Positions 11,795 to 22,962 of a stretch of 64,000 nt of DNA are shown one piece after another. The stretch lies in assembly GCA_022813625.1 (NCBI GenBank), contig JAKLMB010000019.1:714499-778498 (forward strand). Direction: 5' to 3'. Both the position numbers and the translations under genes were made by a program. The DNA is from Aaosphaeria pasadenensis. Taxonomy: Eukaryota > Ascomycota > Dothideomycetes > Pleosporales. How positions within the stretch are numbered: position 1 is the first letter of the stretch; every line of letters begins with the position of its first letter. The notes beneath the pieces were generated by a model. It saw nothing but the letters and a program-made list of their open reading frames with translations, ran no database searches and was not told the DNA's origin.

Positions 11795-12369
11795 AGCACG
11801 ATTCAATTGGTGTAGAATCACCAAGTATCCCACACATTTGTGCTGCGCCTACTCCGTACATGAGGTTCAATAGTTCAAATGTCCACCCTCCTGGACTTGG
11901 CCATCCGCTGCCACTATCTTATTCGTTGTCCGTTGAGAGTATGAACTGGCAGTGAACATGTATCATGGATCTGTTGAGAACATGAACTGGCGGCGAACGT
12001 GAACTAGTGATGAATACGTATCGTGCCTCTATTCAGAACATCAGCTCATATGAATGTGCATCATAATTCGTACCAATATTGCCAGGAGTTGCGTTCAGGT
12101 TCCATGGATCAGTGCGAAGATTGCCCTCGGTACTGGTTACCCCTGGAACGTAGACTGACTGCCTCAACAATTCACTACAATAATGAACCATTTCCTTGGG
12201 TCTTCTCACATGTATAGAAGAGGGCAAGCCGTCACCCTTTCAGTTCTGCACCAACATCACAACCATTATCACTCGACCACTCCTGCCAACACTGTCAACA
12301 CTGCCAACACCAGATCCACTACACACCAAGCTTTCCAACTTGTCTAACAACTTCCCATCATCCCACAAA
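11795..12369. other. Intergenic stretch with diverged tandem copies
   Basis: No gene is seen. Two related 28-bp segments, 11933-11960 and 11974-12001, lie 41 bp apart, and a more diverged partial copy follows at about 12018-12050. One TACTCCGTA motif occurs at 11850-11858. Confidence 0.55.
11933..12050. repeat. Short diverged tandem duplication
   Basis: Copy 1 (11933-11960) and copy 2 (11974-12001) both contain ATGAACTGGC flanked by similar bases. Copy 2 has CGGCGAACGTG where copy 1 has CAGTGAACATG: every CpG of copy 2 corresponds to CpA or TpG in copy 1. A third partial copy near 12018-12050 matches the sequence between the first two. Confidence 0.55.
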
Positions 12370-13062
12370 ATGGACTGAAGACTCGATCCAGTGGCTAACG
12401 TAGACTTCTTGGTCATATTTGACGAGCTTTTAGAATTCCTCGAGACTAGTCTTTCTCCTGAAGAAGCTTCGGCATTAGGCTTAACAACATCATTGACGAC
12501 CACGGTTCCAACAGCAGCCTCAATAACATCAGTTCCGCACTTGTCAGCCGGAGACATTGGCATCCTTTCCGGATACATCTTCATTGGCCTCTTTTGCCTC
12601 CTTTTCGGATACATTTTCAGAGTCCTCCTCCAACGAGTCTAAGAGATTGATCTATAGGTCCGTCAGAACCACGGGCGCCTTATCCAATGACAACATGCGA
12701 AGCCATTGAGTCAAGACCATCGACTCCCCTGCCGGTGACGATATCGGAGCTTCAAAGCCATCCAGACGCAGAAACTCTCCCTAAATGGTATGCTGAACCG
12801 GGTCCCGAACCGGGTTTCCAACGTCGCTCTAAAGAGGGATCCCTAACGTCTCTATGAATAGGTCTCCCGAAGGGGTTTGGAAGGGATTCCTGAGCGAGAT
12901 GACGCTCGCGGCTCGATCACTCAACCTGACTACAACGATATCGAGTCTGCGCCCCATTGGATTCGTGACACCATGAGTACATACGACGACGAGATATTTT
13001 CTCTTCGAGAAAATGAACGAGATGCAGGATATCGAGCTGCGAGCAAGGTTTCTACGCCATGA
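12370..13062 (+). pseudogene. Probable relic of a single-pass membrane protein gene
   Basis: An ATG in good context (CACAAAATGG, 12370) is followed by a TGA as third codon. The same frame then stays open to 12642 with no further Met. It encodes an acidic start (DFLVIFDELLEFLE), a Thr/Ser linker and one clear hydrophobic span (ILSGYIFIGLFCLLFGYI). Protein-like segments continue in other frames: SNESKRLIYRSV (from about 12630), then RPSTPLPVTISELQSHPDAE and PKWYAEPGPEPGF (about 12714-12850), then EGIPERDDARGS and IESAPHWIRDT (12880-13062). This pattern suggests a membrane protein with a cytosolic tail, broken by one stop and about three frameshifts. I found no convincing introns that would repair it. 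The family is not recognised, and a chance explanation cannot be excluded. Confidence 0.4.
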
Positions 13063-13827
13063 AGTTTGGGCTGCAGGATTCCGCATCCAGTCCGATACTT
13101 AGTAGACCTTTATGGCGCTGAGTATGTTATGAACATAGCACCTTGATGGGAGTCCATTGCCTTAGGCACCGAGGATTATGCCAGCTGGGTTGGCTCTGGG
13201 CACTCTTGTCGGCGAGAATGGAGGACGGGATACGGGCCCGTAAGGGCCTTCGAAACAATTTGTTGGTCTGTTGTAAATTGCTTCTTTTTAGTGGTTTAGG
13301 GGCAAATAAAACTACCAAGACATACAATAACAATGCCGTGCATCTGGGCGTTTGTGGTCATTTTAAAGGGTTGCGATAAGGGATGTTTTGCTTTAGGCTT
13401 TCTGATTTTGTCATCTCAATAACACTTCTGTGCTTTCTCTTCAAAGCTCCCGTGATTTGGGCAGATGCACTAAAGGTGCTCACAGAGTTTTGCAGATATA
13501 ATTTGTCATCTCAAATCCTCTTGATTCTGTATCTAACTGTAATCTTCGAGTGGCTATCTCCAGTATGATTCCAGCACCTAGACTTACAGCAGCTGTTTGC
13601 CATGTCCAATACTCTGCTTTCGCGCATTTATATACCTAGGTATGAGGAGATCTGAAGCCACATTGCGATGGATGAATAGTCATTTAATACACTACATCTA
13701 TCTGAAGGGGATCACGACGGTCATATGTTACCATAAGAATATAGGTAATAGAGAAATGCTTTCAATATATGCATAGAATGGCAGTCATGAGTCTCCACAC
13801 TTTTATTATCCGAAACACCAGCACTCT
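13063..13827. other. Intergenic, nothing recognised
   Basis: A/T-rich sequence between the relic gene and the 3' end of the GCLM gene. No coding or RNA feature can be supported. Confidence 0.5.
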
Positions 13828-14880
13828 TCATTCTCTCAGTTCTGCCACAGCGAAGTAGCCTTTACTCTCTACCACTCCTCTGTCCTTTACCACTGCTGTG
13901 TATTTAACCACCCACTGAGGCTCCACATCTCCCTTGAGCCCATCTCCTGCGCTTTCACTGGCAAGGACCCCTACACCTTTCTCTCCAGATCCCAAAATCT
14001 CTCTCAGCGTGCCCCTTGGAAGCACGTTGGTGCAATCGTTGTGCGTCAATAGTTGAATGCCCTGCTGCTTCGCATAGAGGATCAATGGCTTCGGCACGAC
14101 GCAGCAATCTCTCACGTTGATCTGGTCAACACTGGGCTTGACCTTGGTTTGTGGGAGGAACTTGGACAACCGCTGGACGCCGAACTCCGCAATTCCCAGA
14201 TTCGACACAATCCCTTCCGCATGTAACGTCTCCAACGTCCGCCAGGTGGTCAACATGGTATCGATGTCCTCCGGTACTACCTCTGCATCCCCGCATCCAT
14301 CTGAGTTCGCCGTTGATGTGTCCAGACCGGGGGTCGTAGGTTCGTCTATGTCGGAGTCTTCGTCGTCGGCGTCGAACGATATGCCCGGAAAGCTGACGAT
14401 GAGTAGATCTATCGACGTGGTGCCAAGTTCCCTCAGCACGAGATCGATTGCCTCACGAGTCTCTATGCAGCGCCTGGTCGCAGGTATGTTTGGAAGGTAG
14501 AACAGTTTCACGGTAATGTCGTAGTATTCGCGGGGTTCAGTGAGAGGTGATGGGGTATGAGTCGGTATGTAGAGTGTGGAGTCTTGCTGTGTTGTCCATG
14601 ATCGGAAGGAAGGTTTCGCTGGGGTATTGGGAGTGGAGGGGGCAGACGATGCGCCGTTGCTGAGTGTGCCGTTCTGAGGCGTCGAGGGCGATGACTGATG
14701 AGCTGTGAAGTTTGCGCGCAGTGAGGAGGTAAGTTCGGTATTTGATTTCTCGAAGGTTGGTCGTCGGATGACAGACGATGTGCCTGTGAGTATGTTTCTG
14801 TTATCTGCACGTGAGTCTGGATGTAGAAATCAGAGCTGGATTGGATAATGGTCATACGAGGTTGAGAGCACGAGCTTCAT
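13828..14880 (-). CDS. GCLM: Glutamate-cysteine ligase modifier (regulatory) subunit
   Basis: Regulatory subunit of glutamate-cysteine ligase, the first and rate-limiting step of glutathione synthesis. It has an aldo-keto-reductase-like fold without known catalysis. Two exons: 14880-14858 (23 nt, MKLVLST plus two bases) and 14797-13828, separated by a 60-bp intron (donor GTATGA, acceptor AACAG), giving 330 residues. The acceptor was chosen because only this join gives an open frame and restores the family-like start LSTSNILTG followed by SSVIRRP. Other visible blocks are REYYDITVKLFYLP, ELGTTSIDLLIVSFPG (barrel strand), TWRTLETLHAEGIVSNLGIAEF, and the hallmark KPSVDQINVRDCCVVP with IQLLTHND. 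An acidic insert lies after FPGISFDADDEDSD. The gene is divergent from the AP-1 sigma gene, 447 bp away. The C-terminus ends normally. Confidence 0.9.
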
Positions 14881-15327
14881 TGTGAGAGTCTGTGAATCCT
14901 CTGGACCCTTTCACTCGGTGAGATTATCTATACGGGTATTGTAGCGGCGCAGAATGGTAGGGAGGTGGAGAGTATAATTCTTAAGAAGAAGTTGAGCAGA
15001 TGGAAGTGCTAAGAATGAACGTTTGTCAGCCGTCTTTGCAGCAGCCACACTCTAGTGACAGACAATTTGCGGATGGTTTAGCACGGTTTCCGACGAATCA
15101 AGTGTTGATTTGTATTATGTATTCTTGTGATCACAATGTCTTCAAACGTCTTGGAATAGTTATTTGAAGTTACTGTATCAAGATGTAATCAATAGAGAGA
15201 TAGAGTGTTACACGTACCGCGGGGTGAACGGCGGGGGAAATGCGCGTGCCAAGATGCCGATCCTAAAGCTGTCTGGATCTCTTGGGCGAAGAATGAACCT
15301 CATCACTTAAATCACCCTTTCAACGTC
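14881..15327. promoter_or_regulatory. Divergent intergenic region, GCLM and AP-1 sigma
   Basis: This 447-bp segment separates two outward-facing start codons and must hold both promoters. I looked for a Yap1-type TTACTAA/TTAGTAA site that would fit glutathione control and did not find one. No other clear element stands out. Confidence 0.4.
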
Positions 15328-16046
15328 ATGGCCATCAAGTAAGTCACAACCCTTCACAGAAGGGATTTCACGAAATCTAACATGCATATTATTTAGATAC
15401 CTTATTCTGCTCTCGCGGCAGGGCAAAGTTGTACGTCCAACCTTGATACCCCTTCCCAGCCACCGCTGACTCCCAATAGCGCCTTGCGAAATGGTTCACC
15501 ACCCTCGCCCCCAAGGACAAAGCGAAGATCGTGAAGGACGTCTCACAACTCGTACTCGCTCGACGAACTCGGATGTGTAACTTTCTGGAATATAAAGGTC
15601 AGCGAGCTCGACAGGGGGGTCTCGACACACAGCCTGACAAATTCTTCCAGATACCAAGATCGTCTACCGCCGATATGCATCACTCTTCTTCATTGCTGGC
15701 TGCGACTCCACCGACAACGAGTTGATCACCCTGGAGATCGTCCATCGATATGTCGAGCAAATGGACAAATACTACGGCAACGTGTGCGAGCTGGACATCA
15801 TCTTCAATTTCCAAAAGGCCTACTTCATCCTCGACGAGCTGCTCCTTGCCGGAGAATTACAGGAGAGCAGTAAGAAGAACGTGCTTAGGTGTATAGGTCA
15901 ACAGGACAGCCTCGAGGATATGGAAGTAAGTGAAGCTTGATCGGTCATCACAAACCCAACCTTCGCGTAGCCTCCCATGGCCCGGCATAGCTGACGTGCG
16001 CCTACCTCGTCAGGCCGAGGACGACATCGTCACCAAGATCATGTAG
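15328..16046 (+). CDS. APS1: AP-1 clathrin adaptor complex sigma subunit
   Basis: Small (sigma) subunit of the AP-1 adaptor, which sorts cargo into clathrin vesicles at the trans-Golgi network and endosomes. Five exons: 15328-15338, 15397-15430, 15480-15597, 15651-15925 and 16014-16046. All have GT-AG borders and agreeing phases, giving 156 residues, the usual sigma length. The protein is a single longin/clathrin-adaptor small-chain domain: MAIKYLILLSRQGKVRLAKW, then VLARRTRMCNFLEYKDTK, RRYASLFFIAGCD, DNELITLEIVHRYVE and CELDIIFNFQKAYFILDE. MCNFLEYKD and the ARR context favour AP-1 sigma over AP-2 or AP-3 sigma. The C-terminal tail (AEDDIVTKIM) comes from a separate 33-nt exon. The first coding exon has only 11 nt. 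Confidence 0.95.
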
Positions 16047-17345
16047 ACGATGGCTTCTCGTCTGATACATGCGGCATGCGATGTACATATGCGATACGAC
16101 CGACATTGGTTCCGCCGTCGCCGTCCGTGGTCCTCTTTGAATTTAGCGCTAATCGTATACCCGTTCCATCATCCAGGACGCAGATGCCTTCAATGATAGA
16201 CTGAAGCAAAGTGGTATGCTTTGAGCGAAGCCGACCACGATTTTGTTGGTTTTGCATTTCACGGAGTTCAACGATTAGGCGTTATTTGGCATGTGTTGCA
16301 ATGCGATATACCAATTTCGCTTTACGCATTCTGTTTGCACTGAACAAAGCTACGAGCACGGGAAATGAGCAGTCGGAATTGGGTGTTTGCGGATTCGATC
16401 CGACCACGCCACTGGAGAACGCACTAGCTGCTGTCTTGCCTTGCAGAGCAGACAGCGCTGGATGTACTCTTATTGAACAAAAGACACTGTTTCCTGGACT
16501 ATTGGGCATCGCCCAAGAACTAGGTATTCTCTCAAGAGCACAAATGAGACTCGAACGTGATTTCACATGTCATGCCATCGAGACTTGCTTTTTTGACTCA
16601 TTTCTTCTTCTGTTGCTCTCGGCTTACCCTTCCCCGCGTTGTTTGACTTACACCACAGAGATGCATTGCCCTTCTTTTATATTTTGCATGAATCAGTGTT
16701 CGGTGTCGATCATCTGAAGCAGGCAACAGCGCATGCTGTCGTCTTGCTATTGTATTGCTCATGCCCGACGCCTGGTTGGCTGGTTGGCTGGCTGCAGCGT
16801 ATCTACCTCCCCAAGTGGTCACCCACTCTACTAACTTCCCGGGTTTACTAACACTCGATCACGACTGACTTGATATTAACCTACTGATGCTCTAGTAACA
16901 AACTCGACACCAAATAGACACCTCTAGAGCTCCCATTCGGTCGGCATGCACGATATCGTTGGCCACGATGAAGAGGTGGATAATGACCAATCAGCGTGGA
17001 GCTACGCGCACGACGCCAAGCTTGGACAACGACACCTCCGCTTGCGCGCGGTCAACACATCACCAGAGCCGGCCTGCCCTCATCACCTCTACATGTTTAT
17101 ACACCATCGATCTCCTGCCTGCTAGACCACCGTCTAGTCGAGCAAGTCATTCTCCCTGTCTCATCAGTCGAGCGAAAGCGTCGATAACAGCTTACACCAG
17201 CTTGCGCAAGGCCCCCTCCGAGTCACGATACAACGGAGCACCCGCGATAAGCACCAACACTTGTTAAGAGACCATCAGATCTGTCTCGGATCATTGTTGC
17301 GACCGCGACTTTCCATCAGGCAACTTTTTCTATACATCTGGCACC
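16047..17345. other. Intergenic and probable 5' leader of MAF1
   Basis: No supported gene. A 168-codon open frame at 16211-16717 has no recognisable domain and a Cys/Phe/Leu-rich, non-protein-like composition. The last few hundred bases are C-rich and probably include the MAF1 promoter and leader. Confidence 0.45.
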
Positions 17346-18435
17346 ATGAAGGTATGTATTGCAAGGATAGGGACTGTGGAGCGGTGAGCTGACGATGACC
17401 TGGCAGTACCTCGATCTATGTGCCCTCCATGAGGTTAACCTCGCCCTCAATTTCGACACGCAAGATTCGGCAATCATCGGAGGATGCGACCTCTATACAA
17501 CGAAAGCCGCGGGCGGGGACAAGAAGTTGTACAAGCGCATAGAGAAGACCCTGGAGGACAGGCACAGGGATCTCCTCAGCGCGGTGGCCGATATGTCGCC
17601 AGAGTCTGCCGCAAAGTTCACGGATCAGATCAACCTCGAGCGTAACACACCCTTTGGCAGCTTCAACGAGACATCAAACCGCCATACATTCGCGTACTTG
17701 ATCGCGACGCTCAATGCCACCCATGTCGATTACGATTTTGCGAACACGCTCAATCCCGACGAGTTTGGCCGGGAAACAAAGAAGAGTTTCATGCACAAAG
17801 TCGATATGACAATGTACTACCTTCGGCCACAGATCTATTCCCAAGGTCTTCCGGCGGGTGCTGTCACTCCTTTGGGTTCGCCCATCTGGAGCCCCCGGTC
17901 GTGGCAATTGGTTGACAGCGAGATGGACATGGAGGAGTGCGAGTATTATGTCTGGCAACCGTCTGACGATCCATTTGCCGACGATGGCGCTATCTGGAGC
18001 CATCACTTTTTCCTGTATAACAAGGATCGCAAACGTGTTTGCTACTTTTATCTGCGCGGCATCAGTGCGCTTTCCAACAGCCCGACACCGGCCATGTCTC
18101 TCATGTCGAAGCTCAAACAGCATGAGGCTAGTAGCAATGCTGGGTCTCGAAAGCGTGCCGAGTACTGGCTTGGTAGCCGGGCGAAACGTGGCCTCGAGGC
18201 CTACGGCGAGAGCGACGAACTCGACAATATGGTCATTGAGCACCCCGAGGATGTTGTAGACGCTGAAGATGTGCCCGATCTTCGCACTCGTGAAGCCAGT
18301 CACGGCTTCGATTACTGTTCCTCGGATGACGACAGCGATGTCGAGTCATACCTAGACCGCGAGCGCCACCCGAAGAGGCGGAAGAGCTCTGTGCGAACTC
18401 TTAGTGACCATCTTGCCGAGCAAATCACCATCTGA
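17346..18435 (+). CDS. MAF1: MAF1, repressor of RNA polymerase III
   Basis: Conserved repressor that binds Pol III and blocks tRNA and 5S transcription under stress or TOR inhibition. Two exons: 17346-17351 encodes only Met-Lys, then a 55-bp intron (donor GTATGT, acceptor GGCAG), then 17407-18435, giving 344 residues. The join restores the family start MKYLDLCALHEVNLALNFDT. Visible blocks are GGCDLYTTKAAGGDKKLYK (N-terminal conserved box) and, around residues 200-225, WSHHFFLYNKD followed by RVCYFYLRGIS (C-terminal conserved box). A Ser-rich, basic region near the end (KRRKSSVR) resembles PKA/Sch9-type phosphorylation sites and a nuclear signal, as in yeast Maf1. The acidic tail (DYCSSDDDSDVES) is also typical. 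No frame problem is seen. Confidence 0.95.
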
Positions 18436-21394
18436 GACATCTTTACTCAATGGCTTCCTTTTACTGACACTTCAACGTGATCAAGTCCGGTTGGTACTTA
18501 ACAACTAACGACCGCTTTAACACTCCTTCTCCTTTGTAAAGCACTGGTACGGCGTTCTGAGGGCAATGCTGCATTTTCCGGATGGTCTTGAGCGTGACGG
18601 CCACAGGCGTAATCGGTTGGTGGGAGCGATACGATGCGCCGTGAGATGTGATATGTCACTCGAGATACCCTTTTCCTTTCCTTTTTTCTTGGTTGTCTTT
18701 TTTTAGTTCAAACTCTTCTATTTCCCCAATTGACTACAACAGGCCCTTCTCTCCCTGTTTCTCTCTTCTCACTCTCCACCTTTCCTTTCATGCTATGCTC
18801 TGTTCAGTCCATCCCCCTTTCGACATGCCTAGTTGAACTTGTAATTGTTCTTATCTGCAGAGTTTGTTCTACTTTTATGCGCGGGCAATGATCACTTCAC
18901 GAATGAGAGAGAGAACTCGAGGCAACGCGCCACTAGTTGTATGTACATGTTCAGTAATAGTTAGTCCTGCATGGACATGCAATGTTTATGAGATACGCTT
19001 TGAACTCTACGCCCAGGAGGTTACGTTTCTACCTGTGAGGTTGATGTGATCGAGCCGCATGGCATGCTTCGATACTTGCTGAGGGTGTAGGTCACAGAGT
19101 ACATCCAATGTGTATGTATAGTCTCCAACCCTCATTCGATCGCGCCGACTTCCTGTAACCCGGCGTCTGGCTCGAAGGAAACCATTTCCCGCAAACAAGC
19201 AGGAGTGCAGTAGCAGAGCACGCAAATATAGAAACCAACCAACTGATCCTACAATCTGCATTCACCAACCCAAGCCAGAGAAAGAACAAGAAACTCAAAT
19301 CGCTAAATCCTATACATATGCAAGAGCAACGATGTGTGGTCAGCGACAGCAGTAACTAACACCAGCAGCAGCAGTAGTGGTAGAAAAATGCATGATCCAT
19401 CACCCACATCTCGCATGACCGCCCAAACCTAGTTTCCCAGGCTCTCATCCCCCATTCATTCGACTACACAGGTTACGCTCAATCAACGCAGGGCAAGCGC
19501 AGAAAGCATCGCATCGCAGGGGAAACCCGAACCGACGATTCGACACCACTCGCAGCGAAAGAGCCATGATCGCCGTGTTGGTGGCTGGCGCATCGGCTGG
19601 CTGCTTCCTCGAGACGTACACACAGCTACGTATAAGGCATGTATCGTGACTGGCCGACGACGTTGCATGATCCCTCGCCGTATATGCGCGTATGTGTCAG
19701 CAGTTCTAGGAGGAGGGGATATTCACCGATTGCGTTCGCTTTCGCACTGCTTATCCTGCAGGGAATCTTAGCTTCGCATGCCCTGCTCGCCTGGTCTCGC
19801 CTGGCCTGGCATGCCTGATCGCTTGAGAGACCGATCGTTGGGGCGCGCTTGCGTGCAGGAAGGGGGGGAGTTGCAGTGTTTGCTTCTCTTCTCAGCTGGG
19901 GTGGTGGGCCGAAAGGTTCGAGGGCGAGAGCGAGGGTTGCTAACGTGAGAATTGCCGCGCAGGTTCCTCGTACATACAGGGAGGGGGTAGGCAATCAATC
20001 GTGTGTGTATATGCTGATAAGACAAGAGAAGGGGGTCTTTAACCAGGTAAAGATGGAAATGTACTGTATGTCTAAGGAACAAAATGCAATGTACGTGACT
20101 TGACTGAGATCTAGCGCTTAGTAGTTACATGCCACGAGTAGATCATGCATAGTTGCGGGGATATGCCCATGTTGAATCTCATCGACGACGACGAGTTTGT
20201 CTCGCAGTTGCTGCTCGCCCCGGACATTCCAAATTCTAACTGACTTTATGTGAGAAAAAAACTCGGTAATTACTACCGTCTCGGGGCCTCACAAATCGAA
20301 GTTTGACGCAGCACAGTAACCTAGTTATTTTGTCCTAAGATGGTCGTTGGTCGGTGATTTGAATATCATATGAGACCTTCAGCCCTAGATCTTTGATAAG
20401 CGATGGATCGGGTTGCCCTGCCGCCCCATGTCTGGCTACCGCATGAATGAGAAAGGCTGCGCAAAAAGTGAAACCTTACTGCCGGAGCGGAGGGGACCTG
20501 ACAGACGGGTTTTACAATGCGAGCGAGATTGCGCAGTACTATCCTGACGGGACAATGTTACGTGTTTTGGGAGATTGAATGAAAGTATGGTGATGATATG
20601 GCTTCAGAATATGTGTACATATTGCGCAAGAGAGAGGCAGGGTGATGTTTCTATAGGTAGTATAGTATTATTGATTTCAATCCCGATATAGTTAATTAGA
20701 TTCAATTATTCTAGTCCGATTAGGTACGATTTATTTTGATACGGACCAAACATCATGCATTTACATGAGAAGATACATCTTGTAGTCCATTGCTGTCGTT
20801 AGATTGATCACTAAGAGAAACCCCCATGACAGCATATTTGGCTATGGGTATGTACATATGAATTTATTTTGTTATACTTGACACTGTGCAACTCCAACAC
20901 ATCGCTGAGTTACAATCCATAACGTGATCCTCTCACAGATCCACCACGTTGTCCGTCCAACGACATCATGGATATCTTCGGCACTCACAAGCACCACCTC
21001 TCTTCCCCCACACGACCAACCCTTCTCGTGAATGATTAAAGTGCGAAGTTCCGCATTATCAGATCTCTTGTCCTGAATTTGATCTAGGAGGTGGTGATGC
21101 GAGTTGGAGTCAGACCGCGATCCTTCCTTCCTCCAGGTGCCCGCAGTCCACTGTGGGGTTTCCAAGTTCTTTCGTATGTAGGTAGCGTAGGCATCACAGC
21201 GGGAACCAAATATACACGCCACGCTACATGGGAGAATGTCGAGAAAGATGGGGAGAGAGGGGGGATGGTGGTTACATAAAAGCCTGAACGCGGAATTCGG
21301 GGAGAGATTGATTGTATGTAGTCATTCTTTGCTACAATCCTATCTGTTACTATCTACATCGTTGTCAACAAACAAAGCCGTAAAAACCCCCATT
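18436..21394. other. Gene-free stretch, about 3 kb
   Basis: No domain-bearing frame on either strand. A secreted-protein-like frame on the minus strand (19994-19626) lacks an ATG. Pyrimidine-rich sequence just after MAF1 (18660-18790) may belong to its 3' UTR or a neighbouring transcript. Confidence 0.5.
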
Positions 21395-22962
21395 GTGCCG
21401 CGATCCAATCCATCCCTCTACACGGAGCTCCTCCGGCGCATTGTCGAGGCCCTCCCCCTGAGCTCGCACCTCAACTTCGCCTGTACGTGCAAGTTCATCC
21501 TGGAGGGGAAGAGTGGGAGAGGGACGTTTCTGATCTCGTTGATTGACGTCAGGGCAGGCATGTTCGTTCATTCGAGGAGTGGCGGGACCGCGAGCCGTTC
21601 CAGCAGGTAGTGGAAGACGTTCAATCTCCAGCACCCGCCCGACAATGAAGATCAGAGCGACCCCATCCCCTTCCAATTCCGCGGGGGCGAACTCTCCGTC
21701 TCCTTCGGTTTCCTCAAGGCGCTTCTTTCTCGCAAAACTGCCGCGTCTGTCCGACTTCAAGACGGTGGGCTCGCTGCCAGGACGAAGGGTCGTTTCCTGG
21801 ACTGGTTCAAAGTGTCTTGATCCAAGGGGACGAGACGCTCGTGCCGGGCTTCGGGGAAACGAAGAACGTGGCTTTGGGTGTTTTCTCGTCCACTTGGATG
21901 GATCCGCAGGGTAAGGCAAGGCTCGCGCCGCATTTCCTCGCAGATTTGCTACATCTTCCAAAGATTGAGTACATCTATACGAACGATCTCGAGTCCAGGG
22001 ATGACGACGTTGACAACGACATTGAATGGGAGAGCGTCATCGGTAAGGGAACCTCAAGCAACCAACACATGTTCCTAGACGACTGCGGTGAATTGCCAGG
22101 AGGGATACTGAGCGCTCTCGGTGAAGCACCGCAGAGGCTCATGTCCATGTCGTTCCGAGGGGACAGCAAGTCGAAGGGGAACCTCGACAGCTTCGACATG
22201 CTCGTCTAGGGCTTGGTTAAGGCACAGAATGAATTCCTAGAGTATTCTATGATTTGTGGGTACACGCCTACGAATATATACGACCGCATTCACGGATGCC
22301 GATCTAGCACGTTCTGTCCTGGCGAGTTAGAGGGCAAGGAGAAGGTGTTGAAGAATCTGACACTTGATTGGGAAGATATAGAAATGGAATTCGGGGGGTA
22401 CGAGAACATCGACACTGAAGAGGAATGGAAGGGCTATGCGTCCAAGTACTATTCAAGAAGCCTCGAAACCGTGATTCTAATCGACTTTGTCTATTTCGAG
22501 GGAGATGGGGAAAACAGGGATCGTGATGATCTGGAGAAGGTGGAAACGATGCTCATCGCCATGATCGAGTCAAAGAACTTCCCCAAGCTAAGGCCTTCTA
22601 TCTCAAGGAGTGCGAAAGGGGGCGGGACACCTCGTTGCAATCGATCGCGAGATCGCATGATAGGGGTTCAAAAGCTCATGAAGCTGTGCACAAAACATCA
22701 CATTGACGTTCGTATAGTCACGAATCAAGCTAAGCCGCTGCATTCAATAGAGGTCCCCGAGGCCCTCGATAAGTACGATTTGATCACAGGGCCGTTCGCG
22801 GGGAAGAGGCCATACGACTACGTATTCAATGTCTACAGTGGGCGCAGAGAACACCCCAGATGTGGGAACTGCGGATCATGGAAGTCGTGCTACAGGGTCT
22901 ATACAAAAAGCTATGTGATTCAATTGCCAACAAAAAGGAGACAGAATCATGAATCATCGTAG
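21395..22962 (+). pseudogene. Broken F-box-like protein gene
   Basis: The start encodes an F-box-like segment (SLYTELLRRIVEALPLSS, then HLNFACTCKFIL). Protein similarity then jumps frame repeatedly: GEEWERDVSDLVD with an in-frame TGA at about 21543, EEWRDREPFQQVVED, then WKTFNLQHPPDNEDQ through GRFLDWFK (about 21610-21810), then IQGDETLVPGFGETK to about 22206, where a TAG interrupts the frame. The same frame resumes from 22210 (KAQNEFLEYSM). Near 22590-22670 the natural reading (AFYLKECERGRDTS) is again in another frame before returning to IDVRIVTNQAKPLHS and a CGNCGSWKSC cysteine pair at the end. That makes at least five frameshifts and two stops. Fungal F-box families expand and decay quickly, so a dead paralog is the simplest reading. 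Introns would not explain alternating frames inside conserved-looking blocks. Confidence 0.75.

Noticed and set aside
16380..16440. Possible tRNA because of a GGATTCGATCC-like T-loop
   Set aside because: The T stem does not form five pairs with a seven-base loop, and no acceptor, D or anticodon stems could be found around it.
16211..16717. 168-codon frame between the AP-1 sigma and MAF1 genes
   Set aside because: No domain, unusual Cys/Phe-rich composition and no sign of introns or conservation. Probably chance.
19626..19994. Minus-strand frame resembling a small secreted cysteine-containing protein (hydrophobic LTLATLALALE start)
   Set aside because: There is no ATG in the frame at the needed place (it opens with TTG), no supporting splice site was found, and the rest is low in protein character.
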